This document shows positions 36,698-45,419 of a DNA stretch of 54,513 bases, piece by piece. The notes beneath the pieces are model-generated. The model saw only the letters and a program-made list of their open reading frames with translations, did not search any database and was not told where the DNA came from. The stretch's first letter is position 1. Every line of letters begins with the position of its first letter. The DNA comes from JBBQKF01 sp038326615 (GTDB taxonomy: Bacteria > Bacillota > Clostridia > Saccharofermentanales > UBA5734), in contig JBBQKF010000011.1 in the NCBI GenBank assembly GCA_038326615.1, forward strand, positions 1 to 54,513, given 5' to 3'. The position numbers and the translations under genes were made by a program.

Positions 36698-38824
36698 TTA
36701 TGTTTTATTCTTTAAAAAATATATTCCCAATTTTGAAAACAAAACATTGTTAACATTCTTCGTTTCCTCCATCGATAACATGTCGCATAAATCATAATTT
36801 TCATTTAAAGGCATTCCAAAATCTTTATATGCAAAAATTACCTTATCTCCTGATGCAGATGTCCAAACAATTCCATTGTCATCATCAAGCAATGACATTT
36901 TATCCATGTATTGTTCAATTTTGTTATACGCATGAAGTAATGGAGAAAATTTGCGCTCATCCCACCAAGAATCAATAGATCCGATTGCCGGATAAGAGTT
37001 TGGTTCAATTACAAGTTGATAAATCAGTCTAACTGATAATCCTCTGAAATATGCAGTATAAATATCTTTGCCATGTTCTGCCATTTTAGTTAGGTTAGCA
37101 CCTGTCGAAACATCGTTATAAATAAATTCGTTACCGTCCACTTGGTCATAATCTGTGCCACACATAGGTATGCCAAATATGCCAAGATCTTCAACATAAT
37201 AAAGATCCTCTAATTCATTCTCAAATCTGCTCATGATTTCCATTTCGCTGTCAAACATTGATAACACTTGATCATTTTCTGTCAAGCCTTCCATGCCTAA
37301 ATCCCCGCGACGGTCAAATGTTACCCCCTCACGTTCGTCTTTATAATCTAAATGAAGATAGTTAAATGTATCAACCGCCATATTTAGATGCGAGTCACGA
37401 AACACTCCGTTAATTCCGCAGACCTTAAGTTTCCTAAAAGTCTCAACTAAATAGTTTTTATATCCTTCACTGTTTTGATTAACAGCATATAAAACATGAC
37501 TATAATTATTACGATGATATAATCCGGTTACATCTCTTGCAAAAATATCAGGTATTTTCACAGGCAGTGTGGATAAGGATGAAAAGTGTGAGCCAAACCA
37601 CATATATGTCTCAAAATCCAATTCCTTTGCTATTGCAAAAGCTTCCGACAATCCTTCTAACCCACCTGTGCGTTCTGATATTTCAAGATCTAATGGGCAA
37701 CACATATTCCCGAAAGTGCTGTAATTGTGCCTTCCCCCCTCGATCATAGGGTTAAGTTCTGTTTCCGGGCTTCTCCATAATGGCATAATATATGACCTGT
37801 TAAACCCCCACTCTTTCAGTTGTTTAATTATGGCTGGAAACTTTTCGATGTTTGCGGTAACCCACGTTTCAATATGGGCTTCTGGCCTATTAATGGGCTT
37901 TTTGACATTGTAGAATTTTCTGTAGCCCTTATATACCTCATCACGCAGTTCTATAAAATGATTATATAAGCTTGTTTGACTTTTAAAAGAATTATCGGCA
38001 ATAAGAATTTCTTTTTCTGTAGTTTTTACATTATCTGTCAAATTAAAGCAATATTGATTAAAATGCAGTAGCAAAGTGCTGTCGTTATCCTTTTGGTATA
38101 ATGACCTTACATGAGAAGGTTTTGTGTGTTTTGTAATTAGAATCGCATTGTCATTGAATTGAAAAGTAAACCCCTGCAGATGTGTGTATAATGGCAGATG
38201 CTGAAAAATATAAGGATTCGCAATCCCTTTCATTGTCCATCCAGAATAGTAACTTGAATTTTCATGGAATTTAAATACAGGCATTTCACAGCTGCCCCGC
38301 ATCATAAATGTATTCCCAGTTATGTCACCATTAATTTCCCACGTAGCTTTTTCTTCTAATTGATAAATTTTATAGTCAGTGCAATTATAATCAAAATAGT
38401 ATGAAAATCCTTGATATTCTAAATCAGCAATAACTGAAGATACAGATTTAATAACCCAATTCATGTATGATCCATTAGATGAAATAGGTCCTTTGCTCCA
38501 GGAACGAGTGTTAACTCTTAGATTCATTGCCTGTTCTGCCCATTCCATACGATGTCCAACTCGGAAATATGGAATGGTCCTAATAATAATATCATCTCCG
38601 GATATTTCAAATTCCTTAAATTTGTAATGGTCAATTTCCATCCCGTCAGGTGTTGCAATCTCCGGGAAAATACACTCATTCCCACTTCTGAATGCTAACT
38701 TACTATTTTTGACTGACCCTATTCCTTTTGCAATGCCATTTTCTATATCGAATTGAATAGAAACGCCATTAAGCAACTTAAGTTCCAGACCATTTTCATT
38801 TGTTAAAATTTCATTTATTTTCAA
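36698..38824 (-). CDS. Unassigned glycoside-hydrolase-like protein (N-terminal sandwich plus putative TIM barrel)
   Basis: I do not recognise the family. The 708 residues have no signal peptide. Residues 1 to about 300 look like the beta-rich N-terminal domain of clan GH-D or GH31-type enzymes. From about 315 (AHIETWVTANIEKFPAIIKQ) a barrel-like alternation begins, with WGFNRSYIMPLWRSP, LDFETYMWFGSHFSSL, GINGVFRDSHLNM (Asp477 where a strand-4 nucleophile could be) and LYYVEDLGIFGIPMCG. A short C-terminal beta segment ends it. It is the first gene of the minus-strand array, divergent from the regulator, and its position among glycosidases suggests a glycan-active role. The start is TTG at 38824, eight bases after AGGAG; a GTG at 38833 overlaps that site and is unlikely. 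Confidence 0.7.
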   Translation of the reverse strand: MKINEILTNENGLELKLLNGVSIQFDIENGIAKGIGSVKNSKLAFRSGNECIFPEIATPDGMEIDHYKFKEFEISGDDIIIRTIPYFRVGHRMEWAEQAMNLRVNTRSWSKGPISSNGSYMNWVIKSVSSVIADLEYQGFSYYFDYNCTDYKIYQLEEKATWEINGDITGNTFMMRGSCEMPVFKFHENSSYYSGWTMKGIANPYIFQHLPLYTHLQGFTFQFNDNAILITKHTKPSHVRSLYQKDNDSTLLLHFNQYCFNLTDNVKTTEKEILIADNSFKSQTSLYNHFIELRDEVYKGYRKFYNVKKPINRPEAHIETWVTANIEKFPAIIKQLKEWGFNRSYIMPLWRSPETELNPMIEGGRHNYSTFGNMCCPLDLEISERTGGLEGLSEAFAIAKELDFETYMWFGSHFSSLSTLPVKIPDIFARDVTGLYHRNNYSHVLYAVNQNSEGYKNYLVETFRKLKVCGINGVFRDSHLNMAVDTFNYLHLDYKDEREGVTFDRRGDLGMEGLTENDQVLSMFDSEMEIMSRFENELEDLYYVEDLGIFGIPMCGTDYDQVDGNEFIYNDVSTGANLTKMAEHGKDIYTAYFRGLSVRLIYQLVIEPNSYPAIGSIDSWWDERKFSPLLHAYNKIEQYMDKMSLLDDDNGIVWTSASGDKVIFAYKDFGMPLNENYDLCDMLSMEETKNVNNVLFSKLGIYFLKNKT

Positions 38825-38857
38825 ACTGAACACTCCTATAAGAAAGGTTTTATTTAC

Positions 38858-38885
38858 ATTATAAATTATTCTTTCAATTTTTCAA
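38858..38885 (-). promoter_or_regulatory. Sigma-A-like promoter for the minus-strand array
   Basis: Read on the minus strand: TTGAAA (38885-38880), a 16-base spacer, then TATAAT (38863-38858). It lies 34 bases upstream of the TTG start of the unassigned glycosidase-like gene and would drive the array that continues through the lipoprotein and kinase genes. Confidence 0.55.
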
Positions 38886-38994
38886 TTTGATTTTTTGATA
38901 TTAGTTAAATATTATACTAATATTGTTATTTTTCTATATTAAATAAAATTTTAACAAAAATAATATACTATTTAATTATGTTGCATAAACAATG

Positions 38995-39023
38995 TTGAAT
39001 TAATTGGAATTAAATATTACAAT
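38995..39023 (+). promoter_or_regulatory. Sigma-A-like promoter of the AraC-type regulator
   Basis: TTGAAT (38995-39000), a 17-base spacer, then TACAAT (39018-39023). It lies 56 bases before the regulator's ATG, which has AAGGAG upstream. It is divergent from the promoter at 38858-38885, with about 110 bases between them for operators. Confidence 0.55.
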
Positions 39024-39078
39024 TAATTCGCAAGAAGCATTGAACTTTTTGTGTGTATTTAAGGAGATATTAATATAA

Positions 39079-40698
39079 ATGAACAATAGAAAGGTTCTTA
39101 TAATAGATGATTGTCAGGCAGACCTTGATGGAGTTAAAAAATACGTTAATTGGGATGCCTTCGGCATTACTCAGATTGAAACAGCATTAAATGGGCAAGA
39201 AGGTTACGATAAAGCGCTGTCATTTAAGCCAGACATTATTATTACTGATGTTGATATGCCGATGAAAAACGGACTTAAACTCGCTGAAGAAATACGCGAG
39301 CTATTGCCTGAATCCAACATAATTTTCATGAGTTGTTTTGATAAATTCGATTTTGTAAAGCAAGCAATGAATTTGGATGCTTGTGGATATGTTATGAAAC
39401 CAGTCAAAATCGAGGAGATTGAGAATTTACTGCATAAGATTTTTTCAACATTAGATAAATCATTAAATCAAGCTTCCCTTATTGAATCTTTACGGTCTCA
39501 GGTTAATAATAATATGACCACATATCGAAAACAGTTGTTTTTTGAATTAATTAACTTTCCAAGCATCGAAAATTTGTCACAAAAACTTGAGTTTCTTAAA
39601 ATGAGCGAGAATTCAGAATATTATTTCTCTTTTTTTAAAATTGACATTAATGAAGAAGCATCTTCAACCCGCCTTGCGGAAAATGAATTTATTCTCCGAG
39701 ATTGTCTGTTAACAAAGATTAATGATTTTTTCGCAAAGGAAACCACTATTATTAATATAATTGACGAAAAAATGATTTCTATTTTGCAATTTGTAGATAG
39801 TACTTGTTTACCTTTTGAACAGATAATTAAAACTTTGTATGACTTTTCCGAAAAAGTTTACAACGAATTAGATACAACAATAAAAATTGCATGTTCCAAT
39901 ATATATTCTGGTATCGATATTATTTACGAAGCATATCAAAAATCATTATCAAATGCAAGAAGTGCCTTCTTTTATGAATCAGATAAGGTTGTTATTCTTG
40001 AAAATCAACAAGACGATTCATCAAGCGTTGATATGAATTTGAATATTTTAAAGGCGGAAATTTACGATATTTTTAATAAAGCTGATATTAAACAAATTGA
40101 TAAGTTTCTGAACAAATATTTTGATAAAAGCACAATGCAAAACGAGAAACAAATTAGGAGTATTAGTTTTAGCATGCTTAGTATAATTCTATCTTTGTTA
40201 GCGGAAAAGAATCTTTCATTTGACGATGTTTTTGAGAAACGAATTAATGTCTGGCAAGAATTAACTGATTGCGACACCATTACATGCATCAGAAACTTTC
40301 TATTTAATGTATTGGATGTTACATACGGATTTTTAAATGATAGTAACAAATCAAAATATTTAAAAATCGCAACAAGCATAACAGAAATCATTGACAAGGA
40401 ATACAGCAAAGTTAATTCTGTAAAAGATATTACAAATAGATTATACATCAGCCCAAACTATGCAAATTCAATTTTCAAAGGGGTTATGGATGCTTCAATT
40501 TCACATTACCTTACAACAAGAAGAATGAATGTTGCAAAAGGACTTTTGAAGGATCCATATATTAAAATAAGTGAAGTGTCCGAAAAAGTAGGTTACTCAA
40601 GTCCTGCATATTTCCGTATGGTATTTAAAGAGTATGTTGGAATTACACCCCGTGAATATATGACAAATTACGAAAACTCTACAAAAAAGAAGATATGA
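39079..40698 (+). CDS. YesN-type response regulator with AraC DNA-binding domain
   Basis: Transcription regulator of 539 residues. The N-terminal receiver domain has the acidic pair Asp10/Asp11 (VLIIDDCQAD), phospho-acceptor Asp57 in DIIITDVDMP, Ser85 and Lys107 in YVMKPVK. The C-terminal ~100 residues are two AraC-type helix-turn-helix units (VKDITNRLYISPNYANSIF and ISEVSEKVGYSSPAYFRMVF, ending GITPREYM). The middle 250 residues are the variable linker region of this class. It is the obvious partner of the YesM-type kinase at 32832-34484, although transcribed in the opposite direction. It probably activates the divergent array and perhaps the GH38/GH2 operon. The third propeller gene starts 53 bases downstream and may be cotranscribed. 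Confidence 0.93.
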   Translation: MNNRKVLIIDDCQADLDGVKKYVNWDAFGITQIETALNGQEGYDKALSFKPDIIITDVDMPMKNGLKLAEEIRELLPESNIIFMSCFDKFDFVKQAMNLDACGYVMKPVKIEEIENLLHKIFSTLDKSLNQASLIESLRSQVNNNMTTYRKQLFFELINFPSIENLSQKLEFLKMSENSEYYFSFFKIDINEEASSTRLAENEFILRDCLLTKINDFFAKETTIINIIDEKMISILQFVDSTCLPFEQIIKTLYDFSEKVYNELDTTIKIACSNIYSGIDIIYEAYQKSLSNARSAFFYESDKVVILENQQDDSSSVDMNLNILKAEIYDIFNKADIKQIDKFLNKYFDKSTMQNEKQIRSISFSMLSIILSLLAEKNLSFDDVFEKRINVWQELTDCDTITCIRNFLFNVLDVTYGFLNDSNKSKYLKIATSITEIIDKEYSKVNSVKDITNRLYISPNYANSIFKGVMDASISHYLTTRRMNVAKGLLKDPYIKISEVSEKVGYSSPAYFRMVFKEYVGITPREYMTNYENSTKKKI

Positions 40699-40751
40699 CA
40701 GAGGTTTATGGATTTCCTCAAAAATCCAAATATTACTTTGAAGGTGGATAT

Positions 40752-43700
40752 ATGAAAAATTTAAAAAGGTCTTTAGCTTCCTTACTCGCCCTCGTGATGC
40801 TTATTGCAATTTTCCCATTTGCATCATTAGCGGAGCCCTCCCTTCCCTATGATTCTTCAGTCAAAACAAGTTTGTTGAAAAATTACACAACAGACTGGTT
40901 TGGAAGCTCACAGGATTGGACCGCCCCTAATAATCCTACTTATGAAAGAGCAAATTGGTCTAACAATTACATTAACACTTTAAACGTTGCTTCTGACGGA
41001 TCTGTTATTGTATATGGCGGCTGGGATGAGTCATTAATGGAAGTAAGTATTTACAAAGATGGTAAACGGACTGGTTCAGTTGCAGGAACACATTACGGCG
41101 GAGCAAATGGACTCGCTGTAACTAATAACGATAAATACATATGGGTTTCTTTAACTTTAACAGGATCGGATGCGACAACACCTGTTGGTGCCGCCATAAA
41201 GAAAGCAAGCATTGATGGCAAAATTACATACCCAATGATACATTTAACAAGTTTTACAAGTATTGTTTCTGGGCTTGCAGCTTTTGGTACTAACCTTTAT
41301 GTTGCCGATTCCGGAAATGGTAAAGTTTATGTTTATGATGTTGAAACTAACGAAAAGAAAACTACAGAGTTTAATGTTACCACTCCAGGGAAAATGGTTA
41401 CTGATACAAATGGTAATCTCTGGATAATTTCAGGAGCAAATAAGGTGTTGAAATATAGCTCAACCGGAAGTCTGTTAGCAACTTTGACACTTGGTGCAAA
41501 TATCGTTCCTAAGGGATTAGATTTTTATAACGGTAAAATCTATGTCGCAGATGGTGGTGTTGCGCAAAACGTTAAAATTTATGATGAAAACAATCTAAAT
41601 GCTACTCCTTCAACTTTTGGTGTAAATGGAGGCATTTACGCCTCTGCTATTCCTGGAACAATAACTGATAAACATTTTTATTTTATATGTGATGTCGGTC
41701 TCGATTCACAAGGAAATATTTATGTTGGTATGAGCTCACCTTCAACTGATTGCAGAGTTGAAAGTTATGGATCTGACGGTAATAAAAAATGGGAAATGTT
41801 TGGTGCCCAATTCTTAAATTCAGGATCAATCGATCCAGCTACTGATAGCGGAACTGGTGACACTTCATTTGACGTATATAGTACAACAGAAGTGTTCACA
41901 AAAGATGCCTCGATGCCTTCAGGTAAGGGATGGAAGTATAAAGCTGTTACTTTAGATCCATTCAAATACCCTGATGATATAAGAATAACAGGCAATGACG
42001 AATATGGCATATCTACATCATGGATTAGATATATTAATGGGGTTAAATTTCTATTTGTAACTGATATGTATACAACAAATCTTGCAATATTCCGTTTTGA
42101 AACAAATAGTGAAATCGCTATACCTTGCGGCATCATAGCAAAGCAAGGAAGAAAATCAACAAATATCTTGTGGAAACAAATTATACCAACAGGTGGAAGT
42201 GAATGGATGTGGATAGACAATAATGCTGATGGCTTTATTGATGCAACAGAAATAATAACCAATACATATGGTCCGCTATCATCCGGTTGGTGTATTGATG
42301 GTAATGGAAACATATGGCAGCCTCAATCATCTGGTCAGATTCGTAAGTTCCCATTCGAAGGATTTACTACATCAGGAGTGCCAAAGTATTCTTTTACTAC
42401 TATTGTTACCGAAACAGCACCAGCAGTCACCAAAAATTCAGGTGGCACAGAGAATATAACGCAATTAATGCGTGCAGAATATGACTCAACAACTGACGAT
42501 ATGATTTTATCGGGTTATACTCCTTCTACTCCTAACACAAAAGGTTATTGGAAAGTTATTGGTGTATCAATAATCCGTTTTTCAAACTGGTCTAAAGCGA
42601 CTAGAAAACAAGAATGGCGCGTTGATATGGACACAACAGGTAAAGAGTACAATAATTACATTGCATCGATGGCAATAGCTGGTGATTATGTTTTCCTTGG
42701 TTACAGAAATGATACAAGAATTGAAATATATAATAGAAACACGGGTTCTGCAGTGGGGTATATGCTACCAGGTCCAGAAATCGGGGGCATGACAGAAGGC
42801 TGGCTGGACATCGGACATGCATTGGTAGCCCAAAAAATGAAAGATGGTAGTTATGCTATTTTTTCTGAAGAAATGTTCTGGGGTTCTATATTGATGTTTA
42901 AATGGAACGGTGACCCATCCCTTACAACAAGACCTGCAAACCCAGTACTTTATAAGTTTGAATGTCTGAAGAAATCTTCTTCTGGTACAATTGTCGTTGA
43001 TGGCAATATTAATGATACCGAGTGGACAAGAGCGATGACAAATAAAGCAAGTAAAGTAGTTCTTGGTGTAAATAATAATACAGTATCGTATAAGACAATG
43101 TGGGATCTTAATTATCTCTATGTTGCTGTGACTGTTCTTGACGATGTTTTAATGTACACCGATACATCTAATTCATGGGATAATGATGCACTAGAAATAT
43201 GTATTGACGGCGATAACGACAGAGGCGGCTTCTATAACACTAAGGACAATCAGTTTATTTATGGTTATAATTTCACTGATGCTAAATTCTTTATCCAGAA
43301 AAATCCAGGAATTAAAGCGAATATTAAAAGAGGGTTTAAAGTTATTCAAGGAGGCTATACAATTGAGATGGCATTCCCTTGGGCAGATATGGGAGGTGTT
43401 ACTCCTGGTAATAGTAAACTTATGGGTTTTGATATAGCAAACGATGATGATGATGACGGCGTTGCTCGTGAAGGTATGTTAATTGCCACTGGAGCAAATT
43501 ATGTTAATAATGGTGCATTTGGTGAAATGAAACTCGTAACGACACTTTCAACTAAACTGTCCACATTACCTACTAATTTTACTTCTCCTAAACAAACCGA
43601 AACAACTGTTGATCTTACTTGGGCAGCCACTGCTAATGCTTATGGATACAATATTTATAATGGATTGGTTAAATTAAACCACATACCATACCTTACAACA

Positions 43701-44645
43701 AAAGCAACATTGACTGAGCTTACACCTAATACTAATTACAACTTGACTTTATATCCATTATCGTCAGCTGGCGAAGGCACTAGTCCTGCTACTTTAAGTG
43801 TTACAACAGCTGGTACTAACCCATCTCCAACTCCTACCCCTGTTCCTACACAAGGAGTTACACCTACTCCTGTTCCTACTCAAACAGTTACTCCTACCCC
43901 TGTTCCTACACAAGGAGTTACTCCTACTCCTGTTCCTACACAAGGAGTTACTCCTACTCCAGTTCCTACTCAAACAGTTACTCCTACTCCAGAAATAACA
44001 CCAGAACCAACACCTGCGACTAGTGGTTACTGGGAAGAGTCTGATGGAAAGTGGTATTACTGGCTAAATGATGAACTTGTCACAGGTTGGCAGACGATAG
44101 ACGGAAAGAAATATTACTTCAATACCAGTGGTGGTGCTCGGTTTGATAGCGGTTGGGCAGTTATCGAAGATACCGATAGTTTCAAAACATATTATTTTAA
44201 TAGTGATGGAACCGTAAAAACCGGATTGTTTACTGATGGAGGAAATCTCTATTTTCTTGATCCAAACAACAATGGTGTTCTAGCAGATGGGTTGTTTACT
44301 GTTGATGGTGATCTATATTTCTTTGATTATTATTCAGACAGTGTTGCAGTAAAAGATAGTCTGATACAAATCGGGAATAATTATTATTACTTTGGAAGTG
44401 ATTATAAAGCAGTTAAAAATCAAACCGTTCAAATTGGTGGTCAGGATATTACCTTTGATGAAAATGGCTATGCAACAAATTATAGTCCTCAAACCAATGA
44501 CCCAACTGTAACTCCTGTTCCTGAGGATAACTCAAATCCTACAACCAGTGATATTACTCCAATCTATTTCTTATATTTCTGCATTATATCCACAGCAATT
44601 ATAGTTTTTTTAAAGAAAACTAAAAGATTAAATACGGAAGCATAA
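40752..44645 (+). CDS. Large secreted beta-propeller protein with CBM9-like, Fn3 and cell-wall-binding modules and membrane anchor
   Basis: Third and largest member of the propeller family (1297 residues). The signal peptide ends at FASLA, and the mature chain begins EPSLPYD. Propeller module at about 27-725 (KNYTTDWFGSSQDW, VYGGWDESLMEVSIY, VGLDSQGNIYVGMSS) with the EF-hand-like loop DNNADGFIDATE at 489-500. CBM9-like domain at about 735-930 (GTIVVDGNINDTEWTRAM, NYLYVAVTVLDDVLM). Fibronectin type III domain at about 940-1020 (TPNTNYNLTLYPLSSAGEG). Linker of five PTPVPTQGVT-type repeats. Aromatic wall-binding repeats at about 1092-1240 (GWQTIDGKKYYFNTSG). C-terminal helix (YFLYFCIISTAIIVFL) and basic tail. 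The start at 40752 has AAGGTGG upstream; an earlier in-frame ATG at 40695 overlaps the regulator stop and would bury the signal peptide. No known enzyme motif was found. Confidence 0.88.
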   Translation: MKNLKRSLASLLALVMLIAIFPFASLAEPSLPYDSSVKTSLLKNYTTDWFGSSQDWTAPNNPTYERANWSNNYINTLNVASDGSVIVYGGWDESLMEVSIYKDGKRTGSVAGTHYGGANGLAVTNNDKYIWVSLTLTGSDATTPVGAAIKKASIDGKITYPMIHLTSFTSIVSGLAAFGTNLYVADSGNGKVYVYDVETNEKKTTEFNVTTPGKMVTDTNGNLWIISGANKVLKYSSTGSLLATLTLGANIVPKGLDFYNGKIYVADGGVAQNVKIYDENNLNATPSTFGVNGGIYASAIPGTITDKHFYFICDVGLDSQGNIYVGMSSPSTDCRVESYGSDGNKKWEMFGAQFLNSGSIDPATDSGTGDTSFDVYSTTEVFTKDASMPSGKGWKYKAVTLDPFKYPDDIRITGNDEYGISTSWIRYINGVKFLFVTDMYTTNLAIFRFETNSEIAIPCGIIAKQGRKSTNILWKQIIPTGGSEWMWIDNNADGFIDATEIITNTYGPLSSGWCIDGNGNIWQPQSSGQIRKFPFEGFTTSGVPKYSFTTIVTETAPAVTKNSGGTENITQLMRAEYDSTTDDMILSGYTPSTPNTKGYWKVIGVSIIRFSNWSKATRKQEWRVDMDTTGKEYNNYIASMAIAGDYVFLGYRNDTRIEIYNRNTGSAVGYMLPGPEIGGMTEGWLDIGHALVAQKMKDGSYAIFSEEMFWGSILMFKWNGDPSLTTRPANPVLYKFECLKKSSSGTIVVDGNINDTEWTRAMTNKASKVVLGVNNNTVSYKTMWDLNYLYVAVTVLDDVLMYTDTSNSWDNDALEICIDGDNDRGGFYNTKDNQFIYGYNFTDAKFFIQKNPGIKANIKRGFKVIQGGYTIEMAFPWADMGGVTPGNSKLMGFDIANDDDDDGVAREGMLIATGANYVNNGAFGEMKLVTTLSTKLSTLPTNFTSPKQTETTVDLTWAATANAYGYNIYNGLVKLNHIPYLTTKATLTELTPNTNYNLTLYPLSSAGEGTSPATLSVTTAGTNPSPTPTPVPTQGVTPTPVPTQTVTPTPVPTQGVTPTPVPTQGVTPTPVPTQTVTPTPEITPEPTPATSGYWEESDGKWYYWLNDELVTGWQTIDGKKYYFNTSGGARFDSGWAVIEDTDSFKTYYFNSDGTVKTGLFTDGGNLYFLDPNNNGVLADGLFTVDGDLYFFDYYSDSVAVKDSLIQIGNNYYYFGSDYKAVKNQTVQIGGQDITFDENGYATNYSPQTNDPTVTPVPEDNSNPTTSDITPIYFLYFCIISTAIIVFLKKTKRLNTEA
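43830..43979 (+). repeat. Five 30-bp in-frame repeats encoding a Pro/Thr linker
   Basis: Five near-identical units, each encoding PTPVPTQ plus GVT or TVT, join the Fn3 domain to the wall-binding repeats. Two variants (GV and TV) alternate irregularly, which suggests duplication by slippage. Confidence 0.9.
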
Positions 44646-44735
44646 TTTTCATGTAGCGACCATTGATTTAATAGTTTATGTCATTCGCAAATGTGAATAT
44701 ACTCAATTGATTGTTAAATCTAAAAATTTATTATG

Positions 44736-44789
44736 AGTCCGAAAATACGAAATTTAGGCGATTGATGCTTAATTTCATATTTTCGGACT
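44736..44789. terminator. Long hairpin after the propeller gene
   Basis: AGTCCGAAAATACGAAATT (44736-44754) and AATTTCATATTTTCGGACT (44771-44789) pair over 19 bases with one mismatch around a 16-base loop. The T-run afterwards is short (GATTTTAAG). It lies 91 bases after the stop codon and 25 bases before the esterase remnant. Probably a terminator, perhaps bidirectional. Confidence 0.55.
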
Positions 44790-44813
44790 TGATTTTAAGA
44801 AAGGGTGTTAAAA

Positions 44814-45261
44814 ATGAAGTTAGTAAGAGCTGGTATAATTCTGCTTCTACTATTAGTAATGTTACCAACAAGTGCTACTCCGTTTAATGCTACAGTTGCT
44901 TCTGGATATATGCTTGAAGTAATAGGCAATGTATAGTAAGGGACAAAATAATAACTGGTCAGGCACCTTGTTTCCCTACAATCGGCTTACTAAATACTGT
45001 CCTCCAACCTTATCTATAATTGGAACAATAGATCCAATAGTTCCTCTGCTTAAAGTTTACGAACTAAAAAGTGAACTAAGTAAAGTTAAAGTTAGAAATG
45101 ATGTTATTGAGTTAGTTGGTGCTAGTCATAACCCAATCGAAATACCAATCTCTACAACAACTTTTCGCTTTGACAATGACATGCATGATAAAAATTTTAA
45201 TTATATGCTGACTAATATTAATAAAAAATTCAGTAGTATATCCAATGTAAAACGCCAATAA
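44814..45261 (+). pseudogene. Secreted alpha/beta-hydrolase (esterase-like) remnant, middle deleted
   Basis: A ribosome site (AAAGGGTGTTAAAA) and ATG 44814 begin a clear signal peptide (MKLVRAGIILLLLLVMLPTS) that stops at a TAG after 40 codons. In another frame, from about 44929, the sequence reads CPPTLSIIGTIDPIVPLLKV and continues to VIELVGASHNP. That is the last strand-helix part of alpha/beta hydrolases carrying the acid (Asp in GTIDPIVP) and the His (GASHNP). The nucleophile-Ser region is absent. The two gene ends are thus joined by a deletion plus frameshift. The closest families would be acetyl or feruloyl esterases. Only the first fragment could be translated. Confidence 0.68.
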
Positions 45262-45273
45262 GCTTAGTCATTT

Positions 45274-45311
45274 TATAAGATAAGATATAAGATAAACTAA
45301 GATAAGATAAG
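45274..45311. repeat. Short GATAA-rich simple repeat
   Basis: Imperfect tandem copies of ATAAG/GATAA lie between the esterase remnant and the UroD-like gene, bounded by AGCTTA and TAAGCT. No function is evident. Confidence 0.6.
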
Positions 45312-45419
45312 CTATTACAAATGAAATATGTTTTGGAGCATGATAGTTTATTATTGAATAAAATTTTTAATGTATTGCAAAATTAGTTAGGTAAAATAAT
45401 TTATTAATGGAGATTACTT

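Noticed and set aside
38824..39078. CRISPR-like or other array in the AT-rich divergent spacer
   Set aside because: No regularly spaced repeat; the region is explained by two divergent promoters.
43798..43998. Leu-rich repeat-like plus-strand frame
   Set aside because: Frame-shifted reading of the 30-bp linker repeat of the propeller gene.
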